Origin: Marinobacterium sp. xm-d-530
GTDB lineage: Bacteria; Pseudomonadota; Gammaproteobacteria; Pseudomonadales; Balneatricaceae
NCBI RefSeq assembly: GCF_013283365.1
Contig: NZ_WBYM01000003.1
Span: forward strand, 186,001 to 250,000
Direction of reading: 5' to 3'
DNA: 64,000 bases
The notes under the pieces: generated by a model
The model's input: only the letters and a program-made list of their open reading frames with translations
Told to the model about the DNA's origin: nothing
The model's database searches: none
Shown: in pieces, positions 47,558-58,088 of the stretch
Position numbering within the stretch: the stretch's first letter is position 1
Layout of the letters: every line of letters begins with the position of its first letter
Made by a program: the position numbers and the translations under genes

Positions 47558-48442
47558 CTATTTGCCCAACAGCAATGCGATGCGATGCGCCAGATCCTCG
47601 GGATCATCCCAGGGCATCATATGCCCAGCCCCTTCAATGAACTCCAAATGCATCGGCTGCTTAATCCTATTAGCCACACGTAGCGCATACTCTTTGGATA
47701 ACACCTCATCATGATCACCTTGCAGATTGATCAATGTAAATGGGAACACCGAATCAGCAATCCCAGCTTGATGGGTAAACAGTGAAGCAAGCGTTGCCAG
47801 AGGGTAGTCAAAGATAATCAATGGATCGTCATTGATGTAGGGCCCTGCGGGGTGATCACCCAGAAGCGACTCAAAATCGATAAAGCTCTTAAGTGGCAGG
47901 CGCATATTGGGAAACCACAGAGCGCTGAAGCGAGTCCAGCTCCAACCCAAGGCATACATCATATCGGGAGGCTCTTGCCCTAACAGCAGCGTGGTACAGA
48001 GCACCGATTGAATGCGCTGATCTAGCTCAGCCAACGCAACCGCCGTGACAGCCCCTATCGAGTAACCATAGACGGACCATGGACCGGTAAAGCGGGATTC
48101 AAGGGCATTCAGCACATGGGAAAGGTGATGCTGGAACTGTTCAACAGTATATCGACCGCGATTACCTGCAGAGTAGCCGTGTCCCGGAGGATCGACCGCA
48201 ATCACATTAAAACCCTGCTGATTAAGGGCTACAGCTAATTCAGCATAGAGCTCGACATAGGTGCCGATCCCTGCGAGAAACAGAATATTGGGGGCGCTGT
48301 GCGAGACAGGGTAGATCTCGACATTAATGCTGGCATCCAATCGCCACACTTCACGATGTGTCAGCGCATCCGAAATACCCAACCCCTGACGACGAGCCTT
48401 CTGCTCTACCGTCTCAACGGGGAACGCCTGCCTAAAGCTCAT
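47558..48442 (-). CDS. Alpha/beta-fold hydrolase
   Basis: The protein is about 294 aa with the nucleophile elbow GYSIGA, an oxyanion region FLAGIGTYVELYAELA, VDPPGHGYSAG, and a terminal histidine in EGAGHMMPWDDPE. The start ATG overlaps the mutM stop (TAATG); an in-frame GTG 12 nt upstream is possible but has no ribosome site. Hydrolase class is clear but the substrate is not. Cotranscription with mutM is likely. Confidence 0.82.
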   Translation of the reverse strand: MSFRQAFPVETVEQKARRQGLGISDALTHREVWRLDASINVEIYPVSHSAPNILFLAGIGTYVELYAELAVALNQQGFNVIAVDPPGHGYSAGNRGRYTVEQFQHHLSHVLNALESRFTGPWSVYGYSIGAVTAVALAELDQRIQSVLCTTLLLGQEPPDMMYALGWSWTRFSALWFPNMRLPLKSFIDFESLLGDHPAGPYINDDPLIIFDYPLATLASLFTHQAGIADSVFPFTLINLQGDHDEVLSKEYALRVANRIKQPMHLEFIEGAGHMMPWDDPEDLAHRIALLLGK

Positions 48443-49254
48443 TAACGCTGACACCTAGGACAAAATACCGTCGCCCGTTGACCCTGACGAATCTCTTTAA
48501 GCGTCGAGCCACAGGATTTACAGGCCTCACCGCCTCGACCGTAGACCGAGAGCTCTTGCGCAAAATAACCTGGCTTGCCGTCACTGGAGAGGAAATCCCT
48601 TAAGGTAGTACCACCGCGCGTGATGGCGTACTCAAGCACGCTCTTAATCTCGCCGACCAAACGCTCATAACGCTGTTTTGACACCTTACCCGCCGGCTTA
48701 CGCGGATCGATACCCGCTCTAAAGAGAGACTCATTAGCATAAATGTTGCCAACACCGACGACGACTTCAGAGGTCATGATGAACTGCTTGATGGCTAGAG
48801 AGCGATTACGTGACGCCTTAAACAGATAATCCACGTTAAATGCATCGGACAGAGGCTCTGGGCCTAGCTTCTCCAATAACTTGTGCGTCTCACCTTTGGG
48901 TTGCCAGAGCACAGAACCGAAACGGCGAGGATCGGTTAGGCGCACCAACAAGCCATTTTCCATCACGAGATCCACATGATCATGTTTGGCCGGTTCTGTT
49001 CCTTTGGGAAGAACTCTCAAGCTACCTGACATACCCAAGTGCACCATGAGATCGCCCTCATCAAAACGTATCAGGATATATTTTCCTCGACGTTCGACGC
49101 TATTAACCTTTTTTTCAACGATGTTTTTAGGAATTTCACTAGGCACAGACCAACGCAAACGAGGCTCACGCACCACAAAATCGGCCACACGCTGCTGATC
49201 AATGTGCGGCTCTATGCCTCGTCGTGTTGTCTCTACTTCGGGTAACTCTGGCAC
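48442..49254 (-). CDS. mutM: Formamidopyrimidine-DNA glycosylase
   Basis: The 270-aa enzyme excises 8-oxoguanine and other oxidised purines. The N-terminus [16 protein letters not shown] provides the catalytic proline and glutamate. The C-terminal zinc finger has cysteines in CKSCGSTL and VFCPRC. The start is fixed by the required Met-Pro. It directly abuts the upstream exporter gene, with no gap. Confidence 0.96.
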   Translation of the reverse strand: MPELPEVETTRRGIEPHIDQQRVADFVVREPRLRWSVPSEIPKNIVEKKVNSVERRGKYILIRFDEGDLMVHLGMSGSLRVLPKGTEPAKHDHVDLVMENGLLVRLTDPRRFGSVLWQPKGETHKLLEKLGPEPLSDAFNVDYLFKASRNRSLAIKQFIMTSEVVVGVGNIYANESLFRAGIDPRKPAGKVSKQRYERLVGEIKSVLEYAITRGGTTLRDFLSSDGKPGYFAQELSVYGRGGEACKSCGSTLKEIRQGQRATVFCPRCQR

Positions 49255-50133
49255 TTAACTCACCTTAGCCGCACGTTGGGTTAAAAAGACACCTAGCACC
49301 GTCACAGCCACACCCACCAAGGTTAGCATCGACAGACGCTCATCAAACAGATACCAAGCTTCTAGCGCTGTTGCGGGCGGAACAAGATAGAAATAGCTGG
49401 CTACTTTGGCTGACTCACCTTCACGAATCATCAACATCAATAGCAAAATAGCAGAGAGCGACAGACCAAGCACCAACCAGGTCAACGCGCCAATTAACTC
49501 AATGTGCCAAACCACCTCTTGAGTCTCAAAAGCGAAGGTTAAAGCGCCCATGATAATCGCCGTCATCACGTATTGAATGAACGATCCAGTAAGAAGATCC
49601 GCCCCCCCACCAAAACGTTTCTGATAGAGGGTGCCAATAGAGATCGCAAAGAGTGCCACCAAGGCGGCCGTGATCGCTCCCGCCGTAAGGGTAATCTCCT
49701 CATCCGCCACACCTGACCAGAGCACTGTCACGACGCCGATCAAGCCAAGCCACAACCCAACCCAACCCATAGGGCTCAACTTCGACTTGAGCCATATCTG
49801 TGAGATAAAGGCGGTCAGTAGCGGCTGCAGACCGACAATAATCGCCGTTACACCGGCCGGCATATCCAACTTGATGGCTGCAAATACGCCACCCAAATAG
49901 CCTGCATGAATCAACGATCCCGTAACCAACTGATGTTTAGCGACATCCCAGCTCGGCCAACGTCCACGGAAGATCTGAATCAATAAAAAGAAGACCGCCA
50001 ACGTGAACAGCATACGGATAAATAGGTAGTTAAACGGTTCAATATAGGGCAAACCGTATCGAGCACCGATAAAGCCGGTGCTCCAAAGCAGAACAAATGC
50101 AAAAGGTACAACACTCATCCATGACTTAGTCAT
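49255..50133 (-). CDS. EamA/DMT-family transporter
   Basis: The 292-aa protein has ten membrane segments in two EamA repeats (VVPFAFVLLWSTGFIGARYG at the start). The start is MTKSWMSV, with AAGGA about 8 nt upstream. It probably exports small metabolites. It lies between rpmG and mutM, replacing the direct rpmG-mutM link seen in enterobacteria. The substrate is unknown. Confidence 0.85.
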   Translation of the reverse strand: MTKSWMSVVPFAFVLLWSTGFIGARYGLPYIEPFNYLFIRMLFTLAVFFLLIQIFRGRWPSWDVAKHQLVTGSLIHAGYLGGVFAAIKLDMPAGVTAIIVGLQPLLTAFISQIWLKSKLSPMGWVGLWLGLIGVVTVLWSGVADEEITLTAGAITAALVALFAISIGTLYQKRFGGGADLLTGSFIQYVMTAIIMGALTFAFETQEVVWHIELIGALTWLVLGLSLSAILLLMLMIREGESAKVASYFYLVPPATALEAWYLFDERLSMLTLVGVAVTVLGVFLTQRAAKVS

Positions 50134-50163
50134 GCGAACATCCTTAAATGGGTAAACGCTGGG

Positions 50164-50202
50164 CAAAAAAATACCCGCATCAGTGTAACCGAATGCGGGT
50201 AT
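50164..50202 (-). terminator. Terminator of rpmB-rpmG
   Basis: ATACCCGCAT pairs with ATGCGGGTAT across a 12-nt loop, and on the minus strand it is followed by a run of seven U. Confidence 0.85.
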
Positions 50203-50221
50203 CTTTGGGATGCTGTATCAA

Positions 50222-50389
50222 TTACTTGATCTTAGCTTCCTTGTAGATAACGTGCTTACGAACAACCGGATCGTATTTCTTGAATTCGAATTTGTCCGGA
50301 GTGTTACGCTTGTTCTTATCTGTAGTGTAGAAGTGACCAGTACCTGCAGAAGAGACTAGTCGGATCTTTTCGCGTGCGCCTTTAGCCAT
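50222..50389 (-). CDS. rpmG: 50S ribosomal protein L33
   Basis: A 55-aa basic protein, [20 protein letters not shown] followed by [20 protein letters not shown], identical in length to E. coli L33. It lacks the zinc-binding Cys pairs, so it is the zinc-free form. It follows rpmB by 17 bp on the minus strand and ends just before a strong terminator. Confidence 0.96.
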   Translation of the reverse strand: MAKGAREKIRLVSSAGTGHFYTTDKNKRNTPDKFEFKKYDPVVRKHVIYKEAKIK

Positions 50390-50406
50390 GACTTAGCTCC
50401 TTATGC

Positions 50407-50643
50407 TTAGACTTTGTTGCCATTTTTACGAACGTCAACAAGAACAGCGTCGATGCCTTTCTTGTCGATGATGCGCATACCTTTAGAAGATACGCGTAGA
50501 CGAACGAATTTGTTTTCGCTCTCTACCCAAAAACGGTGCCAGTGCAGGTTTGGTAGGAAGCGACGACGTGTTTTACGTTGTGAGTGGGAAACGTTGTTTC
50601 CTGTTACTGGGGATTTGCCAGTAACCATACATACTCGAGACAT
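50407..50643 (-). CDS. rpmB: 50S ribosomal protein L28
   Basis: The 78-aa protein starts [20 protein letters not shown], then has the conserved [20 protein letters not shown]. It is cotranscribed with rpmG. In enterobacteria radC lies directly upstream of rpmB; here the REP/RAYT element separates them. Confidence 0.97.
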   Translation of the reverse strand: MSRVCMVTGKSPVTGNNVSHSQRKTRRRFLPNLHWHRFWVESENKFVRLRVSSKGMRIIDKKGIDAVLVDVRKNGNKV

Positions 50644-50892
50644 TTTAAAACCTCAGTTAATAGTGTTTTCTTTTACTCTGTCAGATATTTATTGAATGCC
50701 ACTTTCATAACGAAAACCTTGGCAATCTCAGGCGGAGCGTCCGAAAACGAGACAGAAATCCCGTACCAATGAGACAGAGGCGCGTGATATTACAGAAGAA
50801 CCACCCCAAACGCCACCTTTTTGTCTGTTTTTTGTTCAATCTTAGGAGTGATGTGAGATCGTGGTTTTGCGGTTTTGTTCGCGGTTTTTAGA

Positions 50893-50939
50893 TTTCGCGG
50901 TTTTTCGCTTCGCTCAAATTCGCTCCTACAACGCCACCC
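50893..50939. repeat. Leader repeat of REP array 1
   Basis: A 47-bp sequence beginning TTTCGCGG and ending CGCCACCC is identical to 51865-51911. Both copies directly precede a 54-bp repeat array and contain an inverted GTAGG motif. The identity extends, with few changes, into the first repeat unit. Confidence 0.9.
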
Positions 50940-50940
50940 C

Positions 50941-51353
50941 GTAGGAACGAATTGCCGCAGGCAAACCGTGACACATCATCGCAACCCGCACCCCGCAGGA
51001 ACGAATTGCCGCAGGCAAACCGTGACACATCATCGCAACCCGCACCCCGCAAGAACGAATTACCGCAGGTAAACCGTGACAAATCATCGCAACCCACACC
51101 CCGTAGGAACGAATTGCCACAGGTAAACCGTGACAAATGATCGTAACCCACACCCCGTAGGAACGTATTACCGCAGGTAAACCGTGACACATCATCGTAA
51201 CCCACACCCCGTAGGAACGAATTGCCGCAGGTAAACCGTGACACCCAATCGAAACCTCCACCCTGTAGGAACGAATTGCCGCAGGCAAACCGTGACACAT
51301 CATCGTAACCCACACCCCGAAGAAACAAATTGCCGTAGGCAAACCGTGACACG
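50941..51353. repeat. REP array 1: eight tandem 54-bp hairpin units
   Basis: Units start at 50941, 50995, 51049, 51103, 51157, 51211, 51265 and 51319, with the last cut to 35 bp. Each begins GTAGGAACGAA or a variant, then a hairpin TTGCC-GCA-GGCAA, then ACCGTGACA and a conserved filler. GTAG just before a hairpin is the hallmark of REP sequences handled by REP-associated transposases. Stem changes are often compensated. Because 54 is a multiple of three, long artefactual reading frames appear on both strands. Confidence 0.93.
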
Positions 51354-51354
51354 T

Positions 51355-51789
51355 CTAATCAAGCCATATGGCATCCCAATGCGGATATTCTCTGACTGTT
51401 GTTACCAAACCCGCTCTTACTGGGTTCATCACAATGTATCTAGCAATACTCTCAATATCATCCGATCGCCTAATCGCTCGATCATAAAAGCCTTTTTCCC
51501 AGCTGATACCCTGACCTTTAACCAAACTCAGCTTAACTTTTCTCATCACATGTGAAATTGAACCTGAGTGTTCATTGAGTTGAATTAGCCAATGGAAATG
51601 ATCGGGCATTATGACATAGGCCAGACTCTCAATCTGTTGACTGTGCAGGCATTTAACTAGAGATCGAGCCACATCAAAATCTTCAAAAAAGCACTGGCGC
51701 CCCAGCGTCACCGTGGTTAGATGATAAATCTGCCCTGGAATCGAAACACGGCCTTTTCTTAACGAACTGTAACCTGGTTTTTTAATCAT
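51355..51789 (-). CDS. REP-associated tyrosine transposase (RAYT)
   Basis: The 144-aa protein of the IS200/Y1 transposase superfamily has the metal-binding HFH at residues 64-66 (YVIMPDHFHWLIQ), the catalytic tyrosine likely at 118 (ARYIVMNPVRAGLV) and the RAYT-type start GQIYHLTTVTLGRQCFF. RAYTs bind and nick REP hairpins carrying a 5' GTAG and are thought to spread REPs. It is flanked on both sides by arrays of one REP type, and its stop codon touches the end of array 1, so it is the natural partner of those repeats. Confidence 0.92.
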   Translation of the reverse strand: MIKKPGYSSLRKGRVSIPGQIYHLTTVTLGRQCFFEDFDVARSLVKCLHSQQIESLAYVIMPDHFHWLIQLNEHSGSISHVMRKVKLSLVKGQGISWEKGFYDRAIRRSDDIESIARYIVMNPVRAGLVTTVREYPHWDAIWLD

Positions 51790-51864
51790 GACTCATCCTT
51801 GAGTTATGTAATTTATGTTTGCGGTATTTGTTTGTGTTTTGCGATTTTATGCGCGGTTTTTTAT

Positions 51865-51911
51865 TTTCGCGGTTTTTCGCTTCGCTCAAATTCGCTCCTA
51901 CAACGCCACCC
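51865..51911. repeat. Leader repeat of REP array 2
   Basis: This is the second, identical copy of the 47-bp leader at 50893-50939, in the same orientation, so the transposase gene lies between direct repeats. Confidence 0.9.
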
Positions 51912-51912
51912 T

Positions 51913-52160
51913 GTAGGAACGAATTGCCGCAGGCAAACCGCGACACATCATCGCAACCCCCACCCCGTAGGAACAAATTGCCACAAGCAAACCGCGACAC
52001 ATCATCGCAACCCCCACCCTGTAGGAACGAATTGCCGCAGGTAAACCGTGACACATCATCACATCCCACACCCCGCAGGAACGAATTGCCGCAGGTAAAC
52101 CGTGACACATCATCGCAACCCCCACCCTGTAGGAACGAATTGCCGTAGGCAAACCGTGAC
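51913..52160. repeat. REP array 2: five tandem 54-bp hairpin units
   Basis: Units start at 51913, 51967, 52021, 52075 and 52129, and the last is cut at the radC stop. The unit, period and orientation are those of array 1, with filler variants CAACCCCCACCC and ACATCCCACACCCC. Confidence 0.93.
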
Positions 52161-52835
52161 CTATAGCAGCCCCCGCTCTGCAAAGCTCATCGATTGGCTG
52201 CCCGCTATGATCAGATGATCGAGCACTTTGATGTCGATCAGAGCTAGCGCTTCTGAGATTCTTTGGGTAATGGTTTGATCGGCCATCGAGGGCTCGCAGA
52301 CGCCTGAGGGGTGGTTATGGGCGAGGATAATGGCTGAGGCGTTGAGCGACAGCGCCGCTTCAACAATAACTCTGGGGTAGACCGCAGCCGCATTTAACGT
52401 ACCAGAAAAGAGCACCTGCCATTTAATCACTCGATGCTGTGCATCCAGAAACAGACAGCCGAAGTGCTCTCGGCTGGCGCCGGCCAGCTCATGGCTAAGA
52501 TAGGCCTTAACCGATTCCGGACTCTCGATCACCGAACGTTGTGCTATTTCACTGGCTAGGTAGCGTTTCCCCAGCTCCAGAGCTGCCTGAAGCAGAACGT
52601 ACCGAGCAAGGCCGGCGCCGGCCAAATCGATAAAGCTTTCACACTCTCTATTGAGCAGTGCATTTAAGCTACCCGCTTGATCCAACCATTGACGGCCAAG
52701 ATCGACGGCATTGCAGCCCGGTAACCCCTGCCCTACAAAAACGGCCAGGAGTTCAGCATCACTCAGCGCCGATGCGCCCTGTTGTAATAGCCTCTCACGC
52801 GGCCTCTCTGAACTTGGCCAATCCAAAATTTTCAT
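52161..52835 (-). CDS. radC: RadC-family JAMM-domain protein
   Basis: The 224-aa protein starts at MKILDWPSSERPRERLL, after GGGAGG. It has helix-hairpin-helix character at the N-terminus and the JAMM metal site AHNHPSGVCEPSMADQ near the end. The family is conserved but its role is unsettled; a link to DNA repair was withdrawn for E. coli. It is divergent from coaBC. The last REP unit starts at its stop codon. Confidence 0.92.
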   Translation of the reverse strand: MKILDWPSSERPRERLLQQGASALSDAELLAVFVGQGLPGCNAVDLGRQWLDQAGSLNALLNRECESFIDLAGAGLARYVLLQAALELGKRYLASEIAQRSVIESPESVKAYLSHELAGASREHFGCLFLDAQHRVIKWQVLFSGTLNAAAVYPRVIVEAALSLNASAIILAHNHPSGVCEPSMADQTITQRISEALALIDIKVLDHLIIAGSQSMSFAERGLL

Positions 52836-52864
52836 ATCACCTCCCTGTGATGAACGATATTTCG

Positions 52865-52886
52865 CTATACTCTGATCCCAGTATAG
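52865..52886. promoter_or_regulatory. Dyad with overlapping divergent -10-like boxes (radC/coaBC)
   Basis: CTATACT and AGTATAG flank an 8-nt spacer. Each arm holds a TATACT -10-like hexamer, one for each direction, about 35-65 bp before the radC and coaBC starts. The -35 regions are weak. Confidence 0.4.
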
Positions 52887-52934
52887 AAGATAATTCAATT
52901 TAAACATTGTCACTGTTTATAAGGCTTTCGAGGT

Positions 52935-54131
52935 ATGCATAGACTTACTAACCGCCACATTTTGATCGGTATCACTGGCGGTATTGCAGCGTATAAAGCA
53001 GCTGAATTGACGCGTCTATTCAAAGGAGTCGGCGCGGAGGTACGCGTTGTTCTAACGGACGCTGGTGCCGAGTTCATCACCCCGCTGACCCTGCAAGCGC
53101 TATCAGGCAACCCTGTGCATCAATCCCTGCTCGATCCGGAAGCTGAACAGGGCATGGGGCATATTGAACTGGCCCGTTGGGCGGATCTCATCATCGTAGC
53201 GCCAGCGACGGCTGACTTTATGGCTCGATTTGCAGGCGGCATGGCAAACGACTTGCTGACCACTCTCTGTCTGGCGACGGATGCCCCTATCGCGTTAGCG
53301 CCAGCCATGAACCAGGCTATGTGGCGTGACCCTCGCACCCAGCAGAACTTAGAGACGTTACTATCTCAAGGCGTCAATATATTTGGCCCAGGTTCGGGTG
53401 AGCAAGCTTGTGGTGATACGGGGCCTGGTCGCATGATTGATCCCACTGATATCCTAGCCAGTTGCGCCAATCTAATTGCGAACGGTCCGCTCAATGAGAA
53501 GAGCGTTGTGATTACCGCTGGTCCTACCCGTGAAGCGATCGACCCTGTTCGTTTCATCTCGAATCACAGCTCAGGCAAAATGGGATTCGAACTGGCTTCA
53601 GCAGCCGCTAAAGCGGGTGCCAATGTCACCTTGATCGCAGGGCCTGTATCACTGCCAACGCCTAAAGGGGTTCGACGAGTTGATGTCGAGTCAGCAGAGC
53701 AGATGCTTGAAGCCGCTTTGGTTGCTTCAGAACAAGCTGACATCTTCATTGGCGCCGCTGCTGTGGCCGATTACCGTCCGCAACTGGTCGCAGAGCAGAA
53801 GATCAAGAAAGGGGCCGAAGAGGTGATGGAGATTCTATTAACCAAGAATCCAGACATCATCGCTACCATTGCCGGGCAACCTGAGCGCCCACTGATGATT
53901 GGCTTCGCTGCTGAGACTGAAAATCTCGTTGAGTACGCTCGCAGCAAACTGGTTCGCAAAGGGCTGGATCTGGTGATTGCTAACGACGTCTCGCAAGCCG
54001 ATATTGGATTTAATGCTGATCAGAATGAAGTCATTCTGGTTGGACCTAACGGCGAACTCCCTCTTCCCAAAGCCGGTAAGAGCGAATTGGCCGAACAACT
54101 CATTTCACACATTTCACAATTGATGGATTGA
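52935..54131 (+). CDS. coaBC: Bifunctional phosphopantothenoylcysteine decarboxylase/synthetase
   Basis: The 398-aa CoaBC (Dfp) carries out two steps of coenzyme A synthesis. The N-terminal flavoprotein decarboxylase has [49 protein letters not shown] and APAMNQAMW. The C-terminal synthetase has [24 protein letters not shown]. It heads a run with dut, argB and slmA, with the dut start 1 bp after its stop. Confidence 0.96.
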   Translation: MHRLTNRHILIGITGGIAAYKAAELTRLFKGVGAEVRVVLTDAGAEFITPLTLQALSGNPVHQSLLDPEAEQGMGHIELARWADLIIVAPATADFMARFAGGMANDLLTTLCLATDAPIALAPAMNQAMWRDPRTQQNLETLLSQGVNIFGPGSGEQACGDTGPGRMIDPTDILASCANLIANGPLNEKSVVITAGPTREAIDPVRFISNHSSGKMGFELASAAAKAGANVTLIAGPVSLPTPKGVRRVDVESAEQMLEAALVASEQADIFIGAAAVADYRPQLVAEQKIKKGAEEVMEILLTKNPDIIATIAGQPERPLMIGFAAETENLVEYARSKLVRKGLDLVIANDVSQADIGFNADQNEVILVGPNGELPLPKAGKSELAEQLISHISQLMD

Positions 54132-54132
54132 T

Positions 54133-54588
54133 ATGCAAAAGCTACAAGTAAAAATCCTAGATAAGCGCCTAGGTGACTCGATTCCCATGCCAACTTACGC
54201 CACCACTGGATCAGCGGGTCTGGATCTTCGTGCCTGTGTTGAAGCGCCGCTGACTCTAGAGCCAGGCCAAACCGAACTGATTCCAACCGGCATGTCGATC
54301 TTTATTGAAGACCCTAGCCTCTGCGCAATGATTCTTCCACGTTCTGGCCTGGGGCATAAGCATGGCATCGTGCTTGGCAACCTGGTTGGCTTGATCGATT
54401 CTGACTACCAGGGCCAGCTATTTGTCTCGTGCTGGAACCGTGGTCAAACCACTTTCACAGTTGAGCCAGGCGAGCGCATCGCACAGTTAGTTTTGGTTCC
54501 TGTGGTTCAAGCTGATTTTGAATTTGTTGAAGAATTTACTGAAACGGATCGCGGCGAAGGCGGCTTTGGCTCTTCGGGTCGTCACTAA
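54133..54588 (+). CDS. dut: Deoxyuridine 5'-triphosphate nucleotidohydrolase
   Basis: A 151-aa trimeric dUTPase with its five motifs in order: [42 protein letters not shown] and [10 protein letters not shown]. It removes dUTP and supplies dUMP for thymidylate synthesis. It sits 1 bp after coaBC and 31 bp before argB. Confidence 0.97.
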   Translation: MQKLQVKILDKRLGDSIPMPTYATTGSAGLDLRACVEAPLTLEPGQTELIPTGMSIFIEDPSLCAMILPRSGLGHKHGIVLGNLVGLIDSDYQGQLFVSCWNRGQTTFTVEPGERIAQLVLVPVVQADFEFVEEFTETDRGEGGFGSSGRH

Positions 54589-54601
54589 TTTTTATATTTG
54601 A

Positions 54602-56129
<1,528 letters not shown>

Positions 56130-56130
<1 letters not shown>

Positions 56131-57314
56131 TGGGTAATAACTACTTCAAAGATCGCCTCAGTTTTTTTGCGGCGATCTTTGCCTTGATGCTGGCCGCAGC
56201 CAACCTTCGCGGCGGCCTAGTCGTTATCGGCCCGCTGGTCGAGGATATTCGGTCGGACCTGGGGATTTCAGCAGCTGCGTTCGGCTTCTTGATGACACTG
56301 CCACTGCTCTGTTTTGCCTCATTCTCTCTGGTCGTGCCCTGGGTTGCTAACCGTTTAGCACCGATGAAAGTCGTGGCACTTGCTCTGCTGACTCTTGGCA
56401 TAGGAGCAGCGGCGCGCCTCTTTGGCGACTATGGGATGATGGTCTCTGGCACACTAGCACTAGGAGCCGGCATCGCCATTTTGAATGTACTGATTCCATC
56501 ACTGGTTAAGGGACTCTTCCCAGAGAACGCGAGCTCACTGACCGGTGTCTATACACTGGTGCTAACCACAGGGGCCGCGTTTAGCTTCTACTCCGCGATC
56601 CCGATGCGAGATGCCTTTAATGATTGGCATGTGCCTATGATCGTTTGGGCCATCTTGCCGATCATTGCTCTATTGGTCTGGCTGCCGATGTTGCGGGTTA
56701 AGTTTAAACCGGCTGCACCGAACAGTGTCAGCAGCAGCGTTTGGCGTTTACCACGAGCTTGGTCTTTGGCCTCTTTCATGGGACTGCAGTCTATTCAGTT
56801 CTATGTATTAGCGACTTGGCTTCCACGCATCTTTATGGATGCAGGGTTAAGTGATGCAGAAGCAGGGCTGATGACCGCCATCTTCACCATGATCGGTATA
56901 CCGGCGGCACTCCTAACCCCGATGATAGCGGCTAAGTTGCCAACGCAACGCAGCATTGTCGCGATCATCACCTTAATCGGCTTGGTGGGCGTTTTTGGAA
57001 TATGGCTAGCGCCCATTGAAGGTCGCTACTTGTGGGTCGCTTGTTTAGGTACCTATGGTGGGGCTTCGCTCTCACTTGCGTTGGCTCTGATCGCGATGAA
57101 GTCGCATGATATGCGCCAAGCAACCGCTCTGTCAGCCATGGTCCAAGGGGTCGGTTATCTGCTCGCAAGCATCGCACCGAGTCTGATCGGCGCTCTTTAC
57201 GACTGGCAACAAGCTTGGACACTGCCGATGCTCACGCTTGTCTTGCTGCTGATTGCACAAGCGGTGGCCGGTTGGCCAATCAGTGGCACCGGCAAGGTCG
57301 ATGCAACGCGTTAA
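56130..57314 (+). CDS. MFS transporter, CynX/NimT-like
   Basis: The 394-aa protein has about twelve membrane segments. The start ATG overlaps the slmA stop. The N-terminus FAAIFALMLAAANLRGGLVVIGPLVEDIRSDLG, ALGAGIAILNVLIPSLVKGLFPE and a C-terminal AMVQGVGYLLASIAPSLIG fit the CynX/NimT group, which includes cyanate and 2-nitroimidazole carriers. The substrate is unknown. Its 3' end overlaps the convergent MBL gene by 4 bp. Confidence 0.85.
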
Positions 57315-58081
57315 ATATTGAAGGTTTCGATCTCCTGGCAGAGATCGAAGCTATGAGGCAGTGATTTAGACTGGTCAGAAAACTCTGCAATGATTTGATC
57401 TTCCGCCCCCGGTTTTAGATGCATGATGTGCACCTTGCTGGCCTCGTCTAATCTGGCCAAATCCTCAGCCAAAGTAACCGATGTATAGTGCTTACTGATT
57501 CCAGCCAGTTCGGCAGAGTCATTTCGGTAGGAGAGTTCTATGAAGATATCTGAGACCGGCTGCTGGTTCAGGGTTTGCCACACCAACTCGGTCGGTCCGG
57601 TATCACCAAAAAAGCAGAAAGCACCCTCTCCTTTGCTGATCCGGTAGGCAAAACTCGGCACCGTATGCGACAGAGGAATCGGCATCACCTGATAGCCGTT
57701 TAACTCCAATCTTTGTAAGGGCTCTAGCTCAAGATATTCAAGAACCGGGGTCTGCTCGTTGGGTATTTTTGAAAAGTCTGGCCAGATCACCCAGTTCAAT
57801 ATGTGCGCCTTAACCGCCTCTAACACCTCTTTAGGTGCCGCTAAGATAATTGGCTTGTGACGATGCTCAGAAAGAGAAGCGAGCATCATGGCGACGCCCG
57901 CTATGTGATCCATGTGGGCATGGGTCAGCAGCACCGTTTCGATTTGGTTCATCTGCGCTAAGCTAAGGAGACCAACCCCAGTGCCCCCATCTAAGAGTGT
58001 GCGCTCATCCAATAGAAAGCTGGTGGTGAACAGCCCCTCTGCCAAGCCTCCTGAACAACCTAAATTTCGAACCTTCATCAC
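57311..58081 (-). CDS. MBL-fold hydrolase, class II cyclic-nucleotide phosphodiesterase-like
   Basis: The 256-aa metallo-beta-lactamase-fold protein has the metal site LLTHAHMDHIAG, then IPLSHTVPSFAYRI, FFGDTGPTELVW and HIMHLKPG. The arrangement resembles class II cAMP phosphodiesterases and RNase Z relatives. An intracellular phosphoesterase is likely, but the substrate is not settled by sequence. ctpA follows upstream on the same strand with a 7-bp gap. Confidence 0.75.
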   Translation of the reverse strand: MMKVRNLGCSGGLAEGLFTTSFLLDERTLLDGGTGVGLLSLAQMNQIETVLLTHAHMDHIAGVAMMLASLSEHRHKPIILAAPKEVLEAVKAHILNWVIWPDFSKIPNEQTPVLEYLELEPLQRLELNGYQVMPIPLSHTVPSFAYRISKGEGAFCFFGDTGPTELVWQTLNQQPVSDIFIELSYRNDSAELAGISKHYTSVTLAEDLARLDEASKVHIMHLKPGAEDQIIAEFSDQSKSLPHSFDLCQEIETFNI

Positions 58082-58088
58082 TGATCAA

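Noticed and set aside
47433-47714. 93-codon plus-strand frame over the sRNA and hydrolase 3' end
   Set aside because: It lacks a ribosome site, crosses the sRNA terminator and runs antisense into a real gene.
50941-52160. Possible CRISPR array
   Set aside because: The whole 54-bp unit is repeated, including the part between hairpins. There are no unique spacers and no cas genes.
50888-52183. Long Cys/Gly-rich repeat frames on both strands
   Set aside because: They are translations of the 54-bp REP units, whose length is a multiple of three. They have no ribosome sites and no independent coding signal.
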